From Vicia villosa (lineage: Eukaryota > Streptophyta > Magnoliopsida > Fabales > Fabaceae), in NCBI RefSeq assembly GCF_029867415.1, contig NC_081185.1, positions 30,952,245-31,016,244 on the forward strand: a stretch of 64,000 bases of DNA, read 5' to 3'. Positions 62,985 to 64,000 of the stretch are shown here, piece after piece. The notes beneath the pieces were generated by a model. It did not search any database and was not told the origin of the DNA. It saw only the letters and a list, made by a program, of their open reading frames with translations. How positions within the stretch are numbered: position 1 is the first letter of the stretch; each line of letters opens with the position of its first letter. The position numbers and the translations under genes are program-made.

Positions 62985-64000
62985 ATGGTTGAACAAAGAA
63001 CCTTAAGGAAGTTGGCTGCCCCTGATGCGAACTTATGCATTGAGTATCCTGATGTTGATGTATCTTTTGAATCAAAATCTGGTTTAATACATCTATTGCC
63101 TAGGTTTAATGGTTTTGCAGGTGAGGATCCGCATAAGCATCTATATGAATTTGAGGTTATGTGTTGTGCACCTTCCGAACCTTCCCTAGAGGATATTGTC
63201 AAACAAATGGCTGCAAATAATCTTCAGTATCAACAGCAAATAGATTCTACTCTCCAGATTCTGCAAACACAGATTGGACAGCTTGCCAGTTTGATGAATG
63301 CCATGCAGCAAGCTCAAGGATCAAACCAACAACCCTTGGATGAGCAATCCATTTTTCAAATAGAGTTGCTTTCTGAAAATGTTGATGATATTTGTACTGA
63401 TTCGTTTGCAGATGATTTTCCATCATTGTCTGGTTTTGATGATGTTTACTCTTGTGATGTTTGTACTGACACTAATATTTGCTCTGTTTGTGCTGAAATT
63501 GAGCTTGCCTTGCAAAATGATATTCTTACTGCAGATGAGGTTGCAAATGAAGTTGTTCATGTAGATGAAGCTCTCGACACCCCGGCTGCCTGGAACAAAC
63601 CATCCATTGAACAACCACCTTCCCGAGAGCTGAAACCAATTCCTGAAAATCTTAAATATGCTTATTTAGAGATGAATGAAAAACTTCCGGTTATAATTTC
63701 TTCTAAACTTTATTTTGATCAAGAAAGTAAGTTTTTGCAGGTTTTGAAGAAGCATAAGAAAGGAATTGGATGGACCTTGGATGACATTTATGATATTAGT
63801 TCGTCCATGTGTGTGCATAGGATCTCACTTGAAGATGTAGCAAAAGTAGTGAGGCAGCCCCATAACCTTTGGTTCCTTGATGTCGTGAAAGATGAGAGCA
63901 CCTTCACGTGTCCATTTGACACTTTTACTTTTAGAAGAACATTCTTTGATCCTGGAATAAAAGGCGAAGGAGCTAAACCACTTTTTAAGGACGATGAGCA
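62985..64000 (+). CDS. Athila-type chimeric gag/RT open frame, 3' end beyond the window
   Basis: From ATG 62985 the frame is open for 338 codons to the window edge. Residues 1-61 are Athila gag N-terminus (RTLRKLAAPDA, KSGLIHLLPRFNGFAGEDPH, KHLYEFEVMC). They jump at about 62-68 to a gag C-terminal coiled segment (EDIVKQMAANNLQYQQQ, LQTQIGQLASLMNAMQQ). Residues 146-205 hold C157-x2-C160-x5-C166-x2-C169. From 214 comes the block at the start of Athila RT (ELKPIPENLKYAYL, LPVIISSKL, KKGIGWTLDDI). At about 302 it skips to a block from inside RT (STFTCPFDTFTFRR), then unplaced FFDPGIKGEGAKPLF. The main gag fold, the zinc knuckle, the protease and the RT blocks between these are missing, yet the frame is kept. 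The product would be gag-like at most and not an enzyme. Assignment to Athila is from remembered family motifs. Confidence 0.75.
   Translation, partial: MVEQRTLRKLAAPDANLCIEYPDVDVSFESKSGLIHLLPRFNGFAGEDPHKHLYEFEVMCCAPSEPSLEDIVKQMAANNLQYQQQIDSTLQILQTQIGQLASLMNAMQQAQGSNQQPLDEQSIFQIELLSENVDDICTDSFADDFPSLSGFDDVYSCDVCTDTNICSVCAEIELALQNDILTADEVANEVVHVDEALDTPAAWNKPSIEQPPSRELKPIPENLKYAYLEMNEKLPVIISSKLYFDQESKFLQVLKKHKKGIGWTLDDIYDISSSMCVHRISLEDVAKVVRQPHNLWFLDVVKDESTFTCPFDTFTFRRTFFDPGIKGEGAKPLFKDDE

Overview
This is a plant nuclear window, almost certainly from a legume with a large, repeat-rich genome. Pea, vetch, lentil or grass-pea relatives (tribe Fabeae) fit best. Two spliced single-copy-type genes with plant gene structure sit in a mass of nested LTR retrotransposons, foldback (MITE) elements, tRNA-type SINEs and AT microsatellites. 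Most LTR elements have the Ogre/Tat-like start TGTCATACCCC. The species assignment is inference; no search was possible.

Layout. Positions 1-4885 hold the leader and long LTR of a minus-strand Ogre-like element. It cuts into an older minus-strand Ty3/gypsy element (gag-protease-start of RT, 4886-9428, then primer site and LTR to about 11524). An AT-rich stretch follows (11.5-17.4 kb) with an intact SINE with target-site duplication and a solo LTR with target-site duplication. The first gene (17523-20593, +, six coding exons, 396 aa) is a NAC transcription factor of the SOG1/ANAC044/ANAC085 clade. From 22.6 to 27.4 kb lie two broken chromovirus 3' ends, one with a complete 2120-bp LTR. Next is a very young Ty1/copia element (28107-33125): 491-bp LTRs differing at one base, a 5-bp target duplication, and one reading frame closed by two TGA codons. 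The remains of another Ogre/Tat-type LTR, a probable ribosomal-protein eL43 (RPL37A) pseudogene fragment and two foldback elements lead to the second gene (38413-39908, +, five exons, 356 aa), a secreted GDSL esterase/lipase.

From 40.1 kb onward the window is repeats again: a TIR element, a near-perfect foldback element sitting inside an (AT)n array, and the 3' end of a SIRE-like copia element (minus). Then comes a tower of Ogre-like insertions: LTR B (48482) is interrupted by element C (51192), whose 3' LTR (59839) is in turn interrupted by an Athila-type element (61010 to beyond the window). Element C has no recognisable gag-pol but carries several tandem arrays just upstream of its 3' LTR. 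The Athila-type element carries an uninterrupted frame of at least 338 codons that joins separated gag and RT segments without a protease between them.

The two host genes show no functional link to each other; the rest is transposon biology. The most unusual signals are the stitched Athila frame, the tandem arrays of element C (one with strict two-step alternation of its 43-bp units), the duplicated Cys-His motif in the gypsy polyprotein, and the hairpin element inside the AT microsatellite.
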